NCBI RefSeq assembly: GCF_014692675.1
Contig: NZ_JABFCZ010000025.1
Coordinates: forward strand, 43,375 to 107,374
Reading direction: 5' to 3'
DNA length: 64,000 nucleotides
DNA from: Roseibium aggregatum
GTDB taxonomy: Bacteria; Pseudomonadota; Alphaproteobacteria; Rhizobiales; Stappiaceae
Part shown: positions 35,080 to 44,455 of the stretch, piece after piece
How the letters are laid out: each line of letters starts with the position of its first letter
Numbering within the stretch: position 1 is the first letter of the stretch
Made by a program: the position numbers and the translations under genes
Notes under the pieces: model-generated
Databases searched by the model: none
Seen by the model: only the letters and a program-made list of their open reading frames with translations
What the model was told of the DNA's origin: nothing

Positions 35080-36450
35080 ATGGACCAGATCGACAGCGAC
35101 GTTGTCAGAAAAGGCGCTGCGCAACACGGCCAGAACGAGCTGGAGTACATGCCGGGCTTCGGCAATGACTTCGAGACCGAGGCGCTTCCGGGAGCCTTGC
35201 CGCAGGGCATGAACAGCCCGCAGAAATGCGCCTACGGCCTTTATGGCGAGCAACTGTCCGGCACCGCCTTCACCGCGCCGTCCCATCAGAACGAGCGCAC
35301 CTGGTGTTACCGCATCCGCCCGTCGGTGAAGCATTCGAGCCGCTACACGAAGATCGACCTGCCGTACTGGAAGTCGGCCCCGAATGTGGTCGATGATGTC
35401 GTGTCCCTCGGCCAGTACCGCTGGGATCCGGTGCCGCACACGAATGAGAAGCTGACCTGGCTGACCGGCATGCGCACCATGACCACCGCCGGTGACGTCA
35501 ACACCCAGGTCGGCATGGCAAGCCACATCTATCTCGTCACCGAATCGATGGTGGACGAATATTTCTACTCCGCCGATTCCGAACTTCTGATCGTGCCCCA
35601 GGAAGGCAAGCTGCGGTTTTCGACCGAACTCGGTATCATCGATCTGGAGCCGAAGGAAATCGCCATCATTCCGCGGGGTCTCGTCTACCGGGTCGAACTG
35701 CTGGAAGGACCGGCCCGCGGCTTTGTTTGCGAAAACTACGGCCAGAAGTTCGAGCTGCCGGGCCGCGGCCCAATCGGCGCGAACTGCATGGCCAACCGGC
35801 GCGACTTCAAGACGCCCGTCGCCGCTTACGAGGACCGCGAAGTCCCCTCGACCCTGACCATCAAGTGGTGCGGCCAGTTCCACACCTGCAAGATCGGCCA
35901 TTCGCCGCTCGACGTGGTCGCATGGCATGGCAATTACGCGCCGGTGAAATACGACCTGCGCACATACTGTCCGGTCGGCGCGATCCTGTTCGACCATCCG
36001 GATCCGTCGATCTTCACGGTCCTGACCGCGCCCTCCGGCGTGCCCGGCACGGCGAACATCGACTTCGTGCTCTTCCGCGAGCGCTGGATGGTGGCTGAAA
36101 ACACCTTCCGTCCGCCGTGGTACCACAAGAACATCATGTCGGAGCTGATGGGCAACATCTACGGCCAGTACGACGCCAAGCCGCAGGGCTTCGTCCCCGG
36201 CGGCATGAGCCTGCACAACATGATGCTGCCGCATGGGCCGGACAACAACGCCTTCGAGGGCGCGTCCAACGCCGATCTCAAGGCGGAAAAGCTCGACAAC
36301 ACCATGTCGTTCATGTTCGAAACCCGCTTCCCGCAGCACCTGACGGCGTTTGCCGGCAAGGAGGCGCCGATTCAGGACGATTATGTCGACTGCTGGAACG
36401 GCATCGAGAAGAAGTTCGACGGCACCCCGGAAGGCACCTGGGACAAATAA
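35080..36450 (+). CDS. hmgA: Homogentisate 1,2-dioxygenase
   Basis: 456 residues from the ATG at 35080, eight bases after AGGGAGGA; ATGs at 35038 and 35074 are spaced worse. It opens homogentisate to maleylacetoacetate using O2 and Fe(II). The iron ligands of the human enzyme have clear counterparts: His349 in [15 protein letters not shown], Glu355 in the same segment, and His385 in [10 protein letters not shown]. The N-terminal [13 protein letters not shown] and [18 protein letters not shown] are family marks. It is first in the run hmgA-fah-MBL, 101 bp before fumarylacetoacetase, with a predicted MarR-type site upstream. Confidence 0.95.
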   Translation: MDQIDSDVVRKGAAQHGQNELEYMPGFGNDFETEALPGALPQGMNSPQKCAYGLYGEQLSGTAFTAPSHQNERTWCYRIRPSVKHSSRYTKIDLPYWKSAPNVVDDVVSLGQYRWDPVPHTNEKLTWLTGMRTMTTAGDVNTQVGMASHIYLVTESMVDEYFYSADSELLIVPQEGKLRFSTELGIIDLEPKEIAIIPRGLVYRVELLEGPARGFVCENYGQKFELPGRGPIGANCMANRRDFKTPVAAYEDREVPSTLTIKWCGQFHTCKIGHSPLDVVAWHGNYAPVKYDLRTYCPVGAILFDHPDPSIFTVLTAPSGVPGTANIDFVLFRERWMVAENTFRPPWYHKNIMSELMGNIYGQYDAKPQGFVPGGMSLHNMMLPHGPDNNAFEGASNADLKAEKLDNTMSFMFETRFPQHLTAFAGKEAPIQDDYVDCWNGIEKKFDGTPEGTWDK

Positions 36451-36550
36451 GAACGCACGCCTGTGGTTCGCGACGCCGGTCCGTTGCCTTCAGCGGACCG
36501 GTTGAATCAGGCCGGACCGCGGAAGACGAAAAGAGTTTGAGAGGTCACAC

Positions 36551-37819
36551 ATGCCCCTGATGCGCAGCTGGGTCTCCAGCGCCAATTCCGCGGAGACCGA
36601 ATTTCCGCTGAACAACCTGCCTTGCGGCGTTTTCGCCACCGGCAACGAAGCCCCCCGCTGCGGTGTGGCGCTCGGCGACCGGATCGTCGATGTCGCCGGC
36701 CTCGAAGCAGCCGGTCTTCTCAAGCCCGGCGGAGACGCCAAGGTGCTGAACGTTCCCTACTGGAACGATTTCATGGCGCTGGGGCAGGCGGTCTGGGCCT
36801 CCTTCCGCGCCGAGCTGTCAGCACTTCTCGCCGAAGGCTCGGCGAAGCAGGCCGAAGTGGAGCCGTTCCTGGTGGCAATGGCCGATGCCACGCTCTACCT
36901 GCCGTTCAAGGTCGCCGAATACACCGACTTCTATGCCGGCCGGAACCACGCCTTTAACGTCGGCACCATGTTCCGCGGTCCGGAAAACGCCCTGCCGCCG
37001 AATTGGCTGCATATCCCGATCGGTTATAATGGCCGCGCATCGTCCATCGTTGTATCGGGAACCGACATTCGCCGCCCTTGGGGCCAGCTGAAGTCGCCGG
37101 ACAAGGACATGCCGGCGTTCATGCCTTCGCGCCGGTTCGACATCGAACTGGAAATGGGCGCCATCGTCGGCCAGCGTTCCGAAGGCCCGGTCACCGTCCA
37201 GGAAGCCGACGACATGATCTTCGGCTACGTTCTCCTGAACGACTGGTCGGCGCGCGACATCCAGGCCTGGGAATACCAGCCGCTCGGGCCGTTCCAGGCC
37301 AAGGCGACGGCCAACACGATCAGCCCCTGGATCATCACCAAGGCAGCACTTGAGCCGTTCCGTACGTCCACGCCGCCGCGCGAGAAGGAACTTCTGCCTT
37401 ACCTCGCCGAGCCGGGCCCGATGCTCTACGATATCCCGCTTTCCGTCTCCATCCAGCCGGAAGGCGCGAAAGAGGCTTACGTGATCGCGCGGACGAACTA
37501 CAAGGAAATGTATTATTCCGCGGCCCAGCAGCTGGCCCATCACACCACCGCCGGTTCGCCGATGAACGTCGGCGACCTGCTCGGCTCCGGCACCATTTCC
37601 GGACCGACCAAGTCGGAGCGCGGCTCGCTCCTGGAACTGAGCTGGGGCGGCAAGGAGCCGATCGAGCTGCCGGACGGCTCGACCCGGACCTTCATCGAGG
37701 ACGGCGACACGCTGACCCTGTCGGGCGCGGCCGAGGGCGACGGCTACCGCATCGGCTTTGGCGATTGTGTCGGCAAGCTTCTGCCGGCGCTTGAAGACCC
37801 GTACGCCCGGAACAAATAA
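36551..37819 (+). CDS. fahA: Fumarylacetoacetase
   Basis: 422 residues. The N-terminal SH3-like domain (about 15-115) starts FPLNNLPCGVFATG. The catalytic FAH fold has EYTDFYAGRNHAFNVGTMFR (metal Asp and catalytic His) and WLHIPIGYNGRASSIVVSG. DIELEMGAIVG and FGYVLLNDWSARDIQAWEY carry the Glu and Asp metal ligands, and GSGTISGPTKSERGSLLEL comes near the end. It hydrolyses fumarylacetoacetate to fumarate and acetoacetate. Directly upstream is hmgA; the maleylacetoacetate isomerase that should act between the two is not in the window. Confidence 0.95.
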   Translation: MPLMRSWVSSANSAETEFPLNNLPCGVFATGNEAPRCGVALGDRIVDVAGLEAAGLLKPGGDAKVLNVPYWNDFMALGQAVWASFRAELSALLAEGSAKQAEVEPFLVAMADATLYLPFKVAEYTDFYAGRNHAFNVGTMFRGPENALPPNWLHIPIGYNGRASSIVVSGTDIRRPWGQLKSPDKDMPAFMPSRRFDIELEMGAIVGQRSEGPVTVQEADDMIFGYVLLNDWSARDIQAWEYQPLGPFQAKATANTISPWIITKAALEPFRTSTPPREKELLPYLAEPGPMLYDIPLSVSIQPEGAKEAYVIARTNYKEMYYSAAQQLAHHTTAGSPMNVGDLLGSGTISGPTKSERGSLLELSWGGKEPIELPDGSTRTFIEDGDTLTLSGAAEGDGYRIGFGDCVGKLLPALEDPYARNK

Positions 37820-37855
37820 AATCCGGATCACGAGAGATCTCTAAAGGACAATCAG

Positions 37856-38815
37856 ATGAGCAAGAAATTCGCATCCCAGGGCGACATGGCGGAAAAGAAG
37901 ATCTCCTTCACCGAGATCGGCAAGGACCTTTGGGCGTTCACCGCCGAGGGCGATCCGAACACCGGCGTCATCATCGGCGACGACAGCGTCATGATCGTCG
38001 AGGCGCAGGCAACGCCCGAACTCGCCAACAAGGTGATTGAGAAGGTGCGCTCCGTTACCGACAAGCCGATCAGCCACCTGGTGCTGACCCACTATCACGC
38101 CGTGCGCGTGCTGGGGGCTGCCGCCTACAAGGCCCCGACCATCATCATGAGCCAGAAGGCCCGCTCCATGGTCGTCGAACGCGGCGCGGAAGACCGCGAG
38201 TCTGAATTCATGCGCTTCCCGCGGCTGTTCATGGGCTATGACGATATCGCCAAGGTTCCGCCGCTCACCTGGCCGACCACGACCTTCAACGACCGTATGA
38301 CCGTCTATCTCGGCAAGCGCCGCGTCGACCTGCGCTTCGTCGGCCGCGCCCATACGGCCGGCGACATCGTCATCCACGTTCCGGACGCGAACGTCATGTT
38401 CACCGGAGACATCGTCGAGTACCACTCCGCCTGCTATTGCGGCGATGGCCACTTCAACGACTGGCCGGGAACACTGGAAGCGATCCGCTCCTTCGATGTC
38501 GAGGCGATCGCGCCGGGCCGCGGCGACGCCCTCGTCGGCAAGGACATGGTCAACAAGGCGCTCGACGCGACCGCCGACTTTGTTACATCTACCTACAAGC
38601 CGGTGGCGCGCATCGCCCAGGGCGGCGGTTCGCTCAAGGAAGCCTGGGACGCCTGCCGCGCCGAATGCGATCCCAAGTTCGCGGATTACGCGATCTATGA
38701 GCACTGCTTGCCATTCAACGTTGCGCGCGCATACGATGAAGCGCTGGGCATCGACACGCCGCGCATCTGGACCGCGCAGCGCGACGCGGACATGTGGGCA
38801 CAGCTTCAGGGGTAA
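37856..38815 (+). CDS. MBL-fold protein with degenerate metal site, homogentisate cluster
   Basis: 319 residues with the metallo-beta-lactamase fold. The usual HxHxDH motif reads LTHYHAVRVLG: His79 and His81 are kept, but Asp and His are replaced by Val83 and Arg84. His166 (VGRAHTAGD) and Asp185 (FTGDIVE) are kept, while the last His of the family (PGHG) is Arg222 (APGRGD). So the second metal site has lost three ligands. Members beside homogentisate or gentisate hydroxylases share this, as I recall, so it may be a real subfamily. Its role is unknown: a binding or thioester-type function is possible. It lies 36 bp after fumarylacetoacetase. Confidence 0.83.
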   Translation: MSKKFASQGDMAEKKISFTEIGKDLWAFTAEGDPNTGVIIGDDSVMIVEAQATPELANKVIEKVRSVTDKPISHLVLTHYHAVRVLGAAAYKAPTIIMSQKARSMVVERGAEDRESEFMRFPRLFMGYDDIAKVPPLTWPTTTFNDRMTVYLGKRRVDLRFVGRAHTAGDIVIHVPDANVMFTGDIVEYHSACYCGDGHFNDWPGTLEAIRSFDVEAIAPGRGDALVGKDMVNKALDATADFVTSTYKPVARIAQGGGSLKEAWDACRAECDPKFADYAIYEHCLPFNVARAYDEALGIDTPRIWTAQRDADMWAQLQG

Positions 38816-38826
38816 GAGGTATCGCG

Positions 38827-39201
38827 ATGTTTGAGGGTTGGACCCTGTTCGACTACGCCTTGCTGGCGTGGATTGTCACAGCGTTCATTCTCTTTACATT
38901 CGCGGGCCTTCTCCAAATGCCCGAAAACGAAAAAAGGATGGCCGAAGCGGCAAAGCAAAAGGGAACGTCGAAACCTCGTCTGATGATACCTGGGAGATTG
39001 TACATCACCTCTACAAAATACGGTATCCTTGGAGGTTTGAGCTTTGTGATGTTCACGTCGGGCTTTGCTACATTTTTGTGGCGTCAGAGTGGCGGGCAGG
39101 GGGATATGCTCCCTGTCATCGTCTTTTATCTCTTTGCCGCTTATGGCCTCTGGCATCTGGTTCGGGCCATTCGCGCGCGGATGAACGGCAAGACCGGATA
39201 G
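38827..39201 (+). CDS. Small membrane protein within the homogentisate cluster, unknown
   Basis: 124 residues from the ATG at 38827, with AAGAGGT upstream and 11 bp after the MBL-fold gene. Three hydrophobic helices (about 8-30, 58-82, 88-106) with a basic segment EKRMAEAAKQKGTSKPRLM after the first. Codons are AT-richer than in both neighbours, which suggests separate origin. I do not recognise a family; a role in uptake of aromatic acids or in redox partnering would be guesswork. Confidence 0.65.
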   Translation: MFEGWTLFDYALLAWIVTAFILFTFAGLLQMPENEKRMAEAAKQKGTSKPRLMIPGRLYITSTKYGILGGLSFVMFTSGFATFLWRQSGGQGDMLPVIVFYLFAAYGLWHLVRAIRARMNGKTG

Positions 39202-39263
39202 TCTCCATCGCCGAAAAACCCTCAAAATTACGCAGTATTCCGGACCAGAAAAGACTTGCATCA

Positions 39264-39287
39264 AATTAGTTGCGAACGTAACTAATT
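39264..39287. promoter_or_regulatory. Palindromic operator upstream of the FAD hydroxylase
   Basis: Left arm AATTAGTTGCG and right arm CGTAACTAATT are separated by AA, with one mismatch over 11-bp arms. This is a typical MarR-family dyad. It ends 32 bp before the hydroxylase ATG. The core TTAGTT-N6-GTAAC recurs upstream of hmgA in the opposite orientation. No MarR gene is in the window. Confidence 0.75.
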
Positions 39288-39319
39288 ACCCGGAACACAG
39301 GGAGGCCAAGGGAGGCCAT

Positions 39320-40930
39320 ATGTCTAAAATCTTCGAAACGCCGCTCTATCCCTATCAGCGGTCAGCCGACCAGGACGCGAGCCAGCCTGTCCGTCATCCC
39401 GTCATCGTCATCGGTGCCGGCCCGATCGGCCTGGGGGCCGCGATCGACCTGGCCCAGCAGGACGTGCCCGTCCTGGTGCTCGACGACAACGACAAGGTGA
39501 GCTGGGGCTCGCGCGCCATCTGCTTCGCCAAGCGTCCGCTGGAAATCCTCGACCGGCTCGGCTGCGGCGACCCCATGGTCGACAAGGGTGTCGTCTGGAA
39601 CACCGGCAAGGTTTTCTTCGACGAGCGCCAGGTCTATGGCTTCAACCTGCTGCCCGAAGAGGGCCACAGGCGCCCGGCCTTCATCAACCTGCAGCAGTAC
39701 TATTTCGAGCTCTATCTCTACGAGCGCCTGCGGGAACTGGAAGCGGAAGGCAAGCCGGTCCAGATCCGCGGCGGCAACAAGGTCGTCAGCGTCACGCCGA
39801 AGGACGACTACGTCGCGCTTACCGTGGATACGCCGGACGGACCGTATCAGCTTGAAACCGACTGGCTGATCGCCTGCGACGGCGCCGGCTCTCCGACCCG
39901 CGCCATGATGGGGCTCGACTTCATCGGCCGGGTTTTCGAGGACAACTTCCTGATTGCCGACGTGGTGATGAAGGCGGATTTCCCGACCGAACGCTGGTTC
40001 TGGTTCGATCCGCCGTTCAACCGCAACCAGTCCGCACTGCTGCACAAGCAGCCCGACGATGTCTGGCGCATCGACCTGCAGCTTGGCTGGGACATCGACA
40101 AGGAAGAAGAGAAGAAGCCGGAAAACGTCATTCCGCGCCTGAAGGCCATGCTTGGCCCGGATGTGGAGTTTGATCTGGAATGGGTGTCGATCTACACCTT
40201 CCAGTGCCGGCGCATGGAGAAGTTCCGCCATGGCCGGGTGATCTTTGCCGGCGATGCCGCCCACCAGGTGTCTCCATTCGGCGCCCGCGGCGCCAACTCC
40301 GGCCTGCAGGACACCGACAATCTGATCTGGAAGCTGAAGCTGGTCATGGACGGCAAGGCGCCCGAAAGCCTGCTCGACACCTACGACTGGGAGCGGGTCT
40401 ACGGCGCGGACGAGAACATCCTGAACTCGTCCCGTTCCACCGACTTCATTACGCCGAAGTCGGAGGTCAGCCGCCAGTTCCGCGATGCGGTCCTGGATCT
40501 GTCCGAAACGTACGAATTCGCCCGTCCCTTCGTGAACTCCGGCCGCCTGTCGGTGCCCTGCACCTATGACGGCTCGCCGCTCAACGGCCCGGATGCGGCA
40601 GGACTGCCCGTACGCACCCGGCCCGGTTCCCCGGCCGTGGATGCACCGGTCTCCGGTGGCTGGCTGCTCGACCGTCTGGGCGACAAGTTCCAGCTCTTGG
40701 CGATCAACACGGAGGTTCCGGCAAACCTGGAAGAAGGCGGGATCGCCATCGAAGGTCTGTCGCTGTCCACCGGCGACGATCCGAGCGGCGCGCTGAAGGA
40801 TCGTTATCTCGGCAAGGCGGCATCTGCCGTCTACCTGATGCGCCCGGACCAGCATGTGGCAGCCCGCTGGACCGCCTATGACGAAACGGCCGTTCGGGCC
40901 GCACTCAACACCGCCACCGGCCGCGCCTGA
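39320..40930 (+). CDS. FAD-dependent aromatic hydroxylase (MhpA/MhaA-like)
   Basis: 536 residues of the class A flavoprotein monooxygenases. VIVIGAGPIGLGAAIDLAQQ binds the FAD ADP part, WLIACDGAGSPTRAMMG is the DG motif, and GRVIFAGDAAHQVSPFGARG is the GD motif. A C-terminal thioredoxin-like domain (about 410-530) is typical of MhpA and PheA relatives. The next gene encodes a 69-residue DUF2783 protein. Pseudomonas putida MhaA (about 63 kDa) works with the about 6-kDa coupling protein MhaB to turn 3-hydroxyphenylacetate into homogentisate, so by size and context this is a good MhaA candidate. Substrate is unproven. Confidence 0.82.
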   Translation: MSKIFETPLYPYQRSADQDASQPVRHPVIVIGAGPIGLGAAIDLAQQDVPVLVLDDNDKVSWGSRAICFAKRPLEILDRLGCGDPMVDKGVVWNTGKVFFDERQVYGFNLLPEEGHRRPAFINLQQYYFELYLYERLRELEAEGKPVQIRGGNKVVSVTPKDDYVALTVDTPDGPYQLETDWLIACDGAGSPTRAMMGLDFIGRVFEDNFLIADVVMKADFPTERWFWFDPPFNRNQSALLHKQPDDVWRIDLQLGWDIDKEEEKKPENVIPRLKAMLGPDVEFDLEWVSIYTFQCRRMEKFRHGRVIFAGDAAHQVSPFGARGANSGLQDTDNLIWKLKLVMDGKAPESLLDTYDWERVYGADENILNSSRSTDFITPKSEVSRQFRDAVLDLSETYEFARPFVNSGRLSVPCTYDGSPLNGPDAAGLPVRTRPGSPAVDAPVSGGWLLDRLGDKFQLLAINTEVPANLEEGGIAIEGLSLSTGDDPSGALKDRYLGKAASAVYLMRPDQHVAARWTAYDETAVRAALNTATGRA

Positions 40931-40941
40931 GGAGGAAGATC

Positions 40942-41151
40942 ATGGCACATCTGAACACCAGCGCGAACATCGCCGGTCCGGACGATTTCTACGCCGAACT
41001 GCTTGCCACGCACGAGGGCCTTTCCAAGGCGGAAAGCGACGCCCTCAACGCCCGGCTGATCCTGCTGCTTGCCAATCACATCGGCGACCGGGCGGTACTG
41101 ACTGAAGCGCTCGCCGCCGCGGCGCATGCGCCTGGAGGGGACAAAGCCTGA
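40942..41151 (+). CDS. DUF2783 protein, candidate coupling subunit of the hydroxylase (MhaB-like)
   Basis: 69 residues, all helical by appearance: PDDFYAELLATHEGLSKAES, then DALNARLILLLANHIGDRAV and an Ala-rich end. It starts 11 bp after the hydroxylase stop, behind GGAGGAAG. DUF2783 genes accompany hydroxylases of this kind in many genomes, as I recall. Its size matches the MhaB coupling protein of P. putida (6.3 kDa), so it may be the small component that couples flavin oxidation to substrate hydroxylation. Identity with MhaB has not been verified by alignment. Confidence 0.75.
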   Translation: MAHLNTSANIAGPDDFYAELLATHEGLSKAESDALNARLILLLANHIGDRAVLTEALAAAAHAPGGDKA

Positions 41152-41187
41152 TCGGTCTTTGAGCCGACATACTGGAGGAGCAATCCC

Positions 41188-41730
41188 ATGAAGATCGAGA
41201 AAATTCACCACGTCGCCTATCGCTGCAAGGATGCGAAGGAAACGGTCGAGTGGTACGGCAAGAACCTGAACATGGACTTCATTCTGGCGATTGCCGAGAA
41301 CCATGTTCCCTCGACCCACGAGCCGGATCCTTACATGCACATCTTCCTCGACGCTGGGAACGGCAACGTGCTCGCCTTTTTTGAGCTGCCGACCAAGCCG
41401 GAAATGGGCCGCGACCCGAACACCCCGGCCTGGGTCCAGCACATCGCCTTCAAGGTCAAGGACCGCGACGAGCTGCTGGAGTTCAAGGAGAACCTGGAAA
41501 AGAACGGCATCGAGGTGCTCGGCGTCACCGACCACTCCATCTTCCATTCCATCTACTTCTTCGACCCGAACGGCCACCGCATCGAGCTGGCCTGCCCGGA
41601 TCCGGAAGAAGACAAGATGCTGAAGAAGCTCGACGCGGTGAAATGGGACATGCTGGAGGAATGGTCGAAGACCAGGAAGGCCCCCAAGCACGCCGCCTGG
41701 ATGCACGAAAAGGAACTGTCGGAAGTCTGA
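41188..41730 (+). CDS. VOC-superfamily (glyoxalase/dioxygenase fold) protein
   Basis: 180 residues with a single VOC module pair. IEKIHHVAYRCKDAKETVEW gives the first His, followed by LAFFELPTKPEMG with Glu, VQHIAFKVKDRDELLEFKEN with the second His, and DPNGHRIELACPD with the last Glu. All four ligands of the metal site are present. It is last in the homogentisate run, 36 bp after the DUF2783 gene and just before a strong terminator. It could be an extradiol dioxygenase-like or isomerase-type enzyme for a ring-cleavage intermediate; no specific reaction can be read from sequence. Confidence 0.83.
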   Translation: MKIEKIHHVAYRCKDAKETVEWYGKNLNMDFILAIAENHVPSTHEPDPYMHIFLDAGNGNVLAFFELPTKPEMGRDPNTPAWVQHIAFKVKDRDELLEFKENLEKNGIEVLGVTDHSIFHSIYFFDPNGHRIELACPDPEEDKMLKKLDAVKWDMLEEWSKTRKAPKHAAWMHEKELSEV

Positions 41731-41753
41731 CGATCCGATTTCTTTTGAATGAC

Positions 41754-41788
41754 ACAGCCCGGATAACGCATCCGGGCTGTTTTGTTTT
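41754..41788 (+). terminator. Strong rho-independent terminator of the homogentisate cluster
   Basis: A perfect 11-bp stem, ACAGCCCGGAT / ATCCGGGCTGT, with loop AACGC, followed by TTTGTTTT. It begins 24 bp after the VOC gene stop and separates the catabolic run from the chemoreceptor gene. Confidence 0.92.
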
Positions 41789-41967
41789 GGTTGGGTTCAG
41801 CGAAAGTTGCGCAGAAATTTTGTGCACTGCAGTAGCTAGATCGTTGATCCCGTTGCGTCAGGCGGTTGCCCATTTTTTCAACTGTCTGAAATGACTGTGT
41901 TTTTTCACCATTTGTTTATGGCTGCGGTCCTGTAGTGCCCCTGAATTTCCGTTCTGGAGGGGTACTT

Positions 41968-44442
41968 GTGAACTGGTTGTTGAGGCCACTGGGCCATCTG
42001 CGGTTTTCCATCAAGGTCGGCGGCGGTTTCGCCGCAACCACCATTCTGACCGCAGCCGTCGGGCTGGTCGGAACGCTGGCCATCGTCCAGTTGCGCGATC
42101 AGTCGGACCTGAATGCCAGGGCGACGGCGGTCATGGCGAGCCTGCAGGAAGCCTCCGCGGACCAGAAGGCCTACCTTTCCGATCGCACCGGGGAGCGCGC
42201 CACCAGTGCTCTCGCCCAGATCGACCGGCTGCGCGAAGACCTGACGGCTGTCGGCAACGGAATGAGCGACGGTTCGCCGGAAAAGGCGACGGTCACCGCC
42301 GCTGTCTCCAGGGTGGACAGTCTGACGAGCGAGTTCAGGAAACTGGTCGACAGCAGCACCGCCCAGACGGACCAGGCGGATCGTCTGACCCAGTCCGCAG
42401 GCCGCCTGCAGGCGATTGCCAACCAGATTGTCGCCGAAATGGAAAAGGCAAAAACCGCGGCATCCGACAAGGAAGCGGCTGCCCTTGCCAACCTGACGGC
42501 AGCCGATGAGCTGGGCCGGGCAATGTCATCGATCCGCGAGGGGGCGATCCTGCTGGAAGGGATGTTCCAGAACGAGGCGGATCAGGGTGCCTCCGATGCG
42601 GTCGTGACCGCACAAGGGACAATGGCGAGGAAAACCCGCTACAAGGCCGCGCTGAAAAAGGTTGAAGAGCTCACCGAGGAGGTTCGCTGGGCCGCCGGAA
42701 TGACGGTCGAGGGCGTGAACGCCGGCATGCTGGATGGGATGACGAAAATGCTCGGCGACTTTGAGGGCGCCCTGAAAGACGCAATCGCCAAGGCCAATCC
42801 CTTTACCATCGACAAGCCGGACGGCAGCCTTGCAGGGAAGGCCAGGACGATTAGCAACCGCACGAACATGATACGCGGCCTGATCTACGGCGTTATCGAT
42901 TCTGCTCAAGGAGCCTCGGTTTCCAGCCGAAACCAGTTGGCCCGCGTCGAAGCGGTCGCAAAAAGCGGCAACAGCCTGTTGCAGGCAACGCTGGAGACGC
43001 GGTCGGCGACGATGGAATTGCTGGCCGGTTTCGGCCAGACGACACCGGAGACCGTCACAGCCGATCTCGAAAAGCTGCGCGCCACCCTGGCAAAGCTTGA
43101 AACCAAGGCCAAGGGCTTCTCTCAGCTGAAGGAAATTCTGGGCCAGATCGCAGCCGAGGTGGACGGATATGAGGCGGAATTCGCGGCCATGCTGACGGCG
43201 CGCGACAATTTCCAGGCCGCGTCGGCCGAGCTGACGCAGCTGTCCGATCAGGTGCGGACGCAGATTACGGAGATGGCCGAACAGCAATCGTTGGCCTCCT
43301 CCAGGCAGGCGGATACCGCGTTGGTGCTGATTGGTGCGGCAATCGTGGCGGCCATTGCCGTCAGCATCTTGCTGGCCTTTACCCTGACCTTCGTGATTGC
43401 CGGCCCGATCCGCCGGCTGACCGACGTCATGGCCCGGCTTGCCGGCGGCGACACCGATGTGGAGATCCCCTCGACCGGTCAGCGCGACGAGATCGGCGCC
43501 ATGAGCCGGACCGTCCAGGTGTTCCGCGACAACGATCTGGAACGGCAGCGCCTCGAGGCGCAGACCGAACAGGCCCAGGCCCGTCAGGCCGACCGCCAGG
43601 CCCAGGTGGATGCGCTCATCGCCGGGTTCCGCGACAGTGTTCAGGGGCTGCTGGGCTCGCTCGACGAGACCGCCCAGGACATGGACTCAACCGCAAGGGC
43701 CCTGAGCGACATGGCCGCGCGCAGTGCCGAACAGGCCTCGAACACGGCGACCGCCAGCGAGGGTGCCAGCATGAACGTTGAAAATGTGGCCGGTGCCGCC
43801 GAAGAGCTGTCCGCCTCCATCGGCGAAATCGGCAGCCAGGTTCAGCGGACGACGGATATCGTCTCGTCCGCGACCGATGCGGTGCGCGACACCAACGGCA
43901 AGGTGCAGGATCTGGCGGAGGCCGCGAACAGGATCGGCGAAGTCGTCACCCTGATCCAGGCCATCGCCGAGCAGACCAATCTTCTGGCCCTGAACGCAAC
44001 CATCGAAGCCGCCCGGGCCGGCGAGGCTGGCAAGGGCTTTGCGGTCGTGGCCGCCGAAGTGAAGGAGTTGGCGACTCAGACCTCGAATGCGACGGAGGAA
44101 ATCTCCTCGCAGATCGCGGCGATCCAGGGTTCGACCACCGACGCCGTCAATGCGATTTCGGCCATTTCCAGCACCATGGAGGAAGTGGACGGCTATACCC
44201 AGTCGATTGCCTCGGCGGTTACCCAGCAGGGGGCCGCCACCAACGAGATTTCCGGTAATGTCCAGCGCGCCTCGGAGGGAACCCGGGCCGTGCAGGACAA
44301 CATGCACGATCTTGCCGAAACGGTGGAGCAGACCCAGGCGGCATCCGGTTCCGTCCTGACGGCAGCCGGGCACCTGGGCCAACGCAGCGAGGCGCTGAAG
44401 GGCGAAATCGAAACCTTCCTGGAGCGGGTCGCAGCCGCCTGA
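41968..44442 (+). CDS. Methyl-accepting chemotaxis protein
   Basis: 824 residues from a GTG at 41968, with TGGAGGGG upstream; an earlier GTG at 41935 lacks a ribosome site. TM1 (about 18-42) is followed by an unusually long, all-helical sensor region (about 45-455), rich in Ala, Lys and Glu and resembling a helical-bundle double module. TM2 is [20 protein letters not shown]. The HAMP domain follows ([20 protein letters not shown]). The signalling domain has the hairpin tip [20 protein letters not shown] and [20 protein letters not shown]. The ligand is unknown; it is next to the homogentisate genes but behind a terminator. Confidence 0.9.
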   Translation: MNWLLRPLGHLRFSIKVGGGFAATTILTAAVGLVGTLAIVQLRDQSDLNARATAVMASLQEASADQKAYLSDRTGERATSALAQIDRLREDLTAVGNGMSDGSPEKATVTAAVSRVDSLTSEFRKLVDSSTAQTDQADRLTQSAGRLQAIANQIVAEMEKAKTAASDKEAAALANLTAADELGRAMSSIREGAILLEGMFQNEADQGASDAVVTAQGTMARKTRYKAALKKVEELTEEVRWAAGMTVEGVNAGMLDGMTKMLGDFEGALKDAIAKANPFTIDKPDGSLAGKARTISNRTNMIRGLIYGVIDSAQGASVSSRNQLARVEAVAKSGNSLLQATLETRSATMELLAGFGQTTPETVTADLEKLRATLAKLETKAKGFSQLKEILGQIAAEVDGYEAEFAAMLTARDNFQAASAELTQLSDQVRTQITEMAEQQSLASSRQADTALVLIGAAIVAAIAVSILLAFTLTFVIAGPIRRLTDVMARLAGGDTDVEIPSTGQRDEIGAMSRTVQVFRDNDLERQRLEAQTEQAQARQADRQAQVDALIAGFRDSVQGLLGSLDETAQDMDSTARALSDMAARSAEQASNTATASEGASMNVENVAGAAEELSASIGEIGSQVQRTTDIVSSATDAVRDTNGKVQDLAEAANRIGEVVTLIQAIAEQTNLLALNATIEAARAGEAGKGFAVVAAEVKELATQTSNATEEISSQIAAIQGSTTDAVNAISAISSTMEEVDGYTQSIASAVTQQGAATNEISGNVQRASEGTRAVQDNMHDLAETVEQTQAASGSVLTAAGHLGQRSEALKGEIETFLERVAAA

Positions 44443-44455
44443 CGGCGACGCCCGC

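Noticed and set aside
39362..40855. 497-codon minus-strand frame opposite the FAD hydroxylase
   Set aside because: Shadow of the hydroxylase: no homology, and the real gene has FAD motifs throughout.
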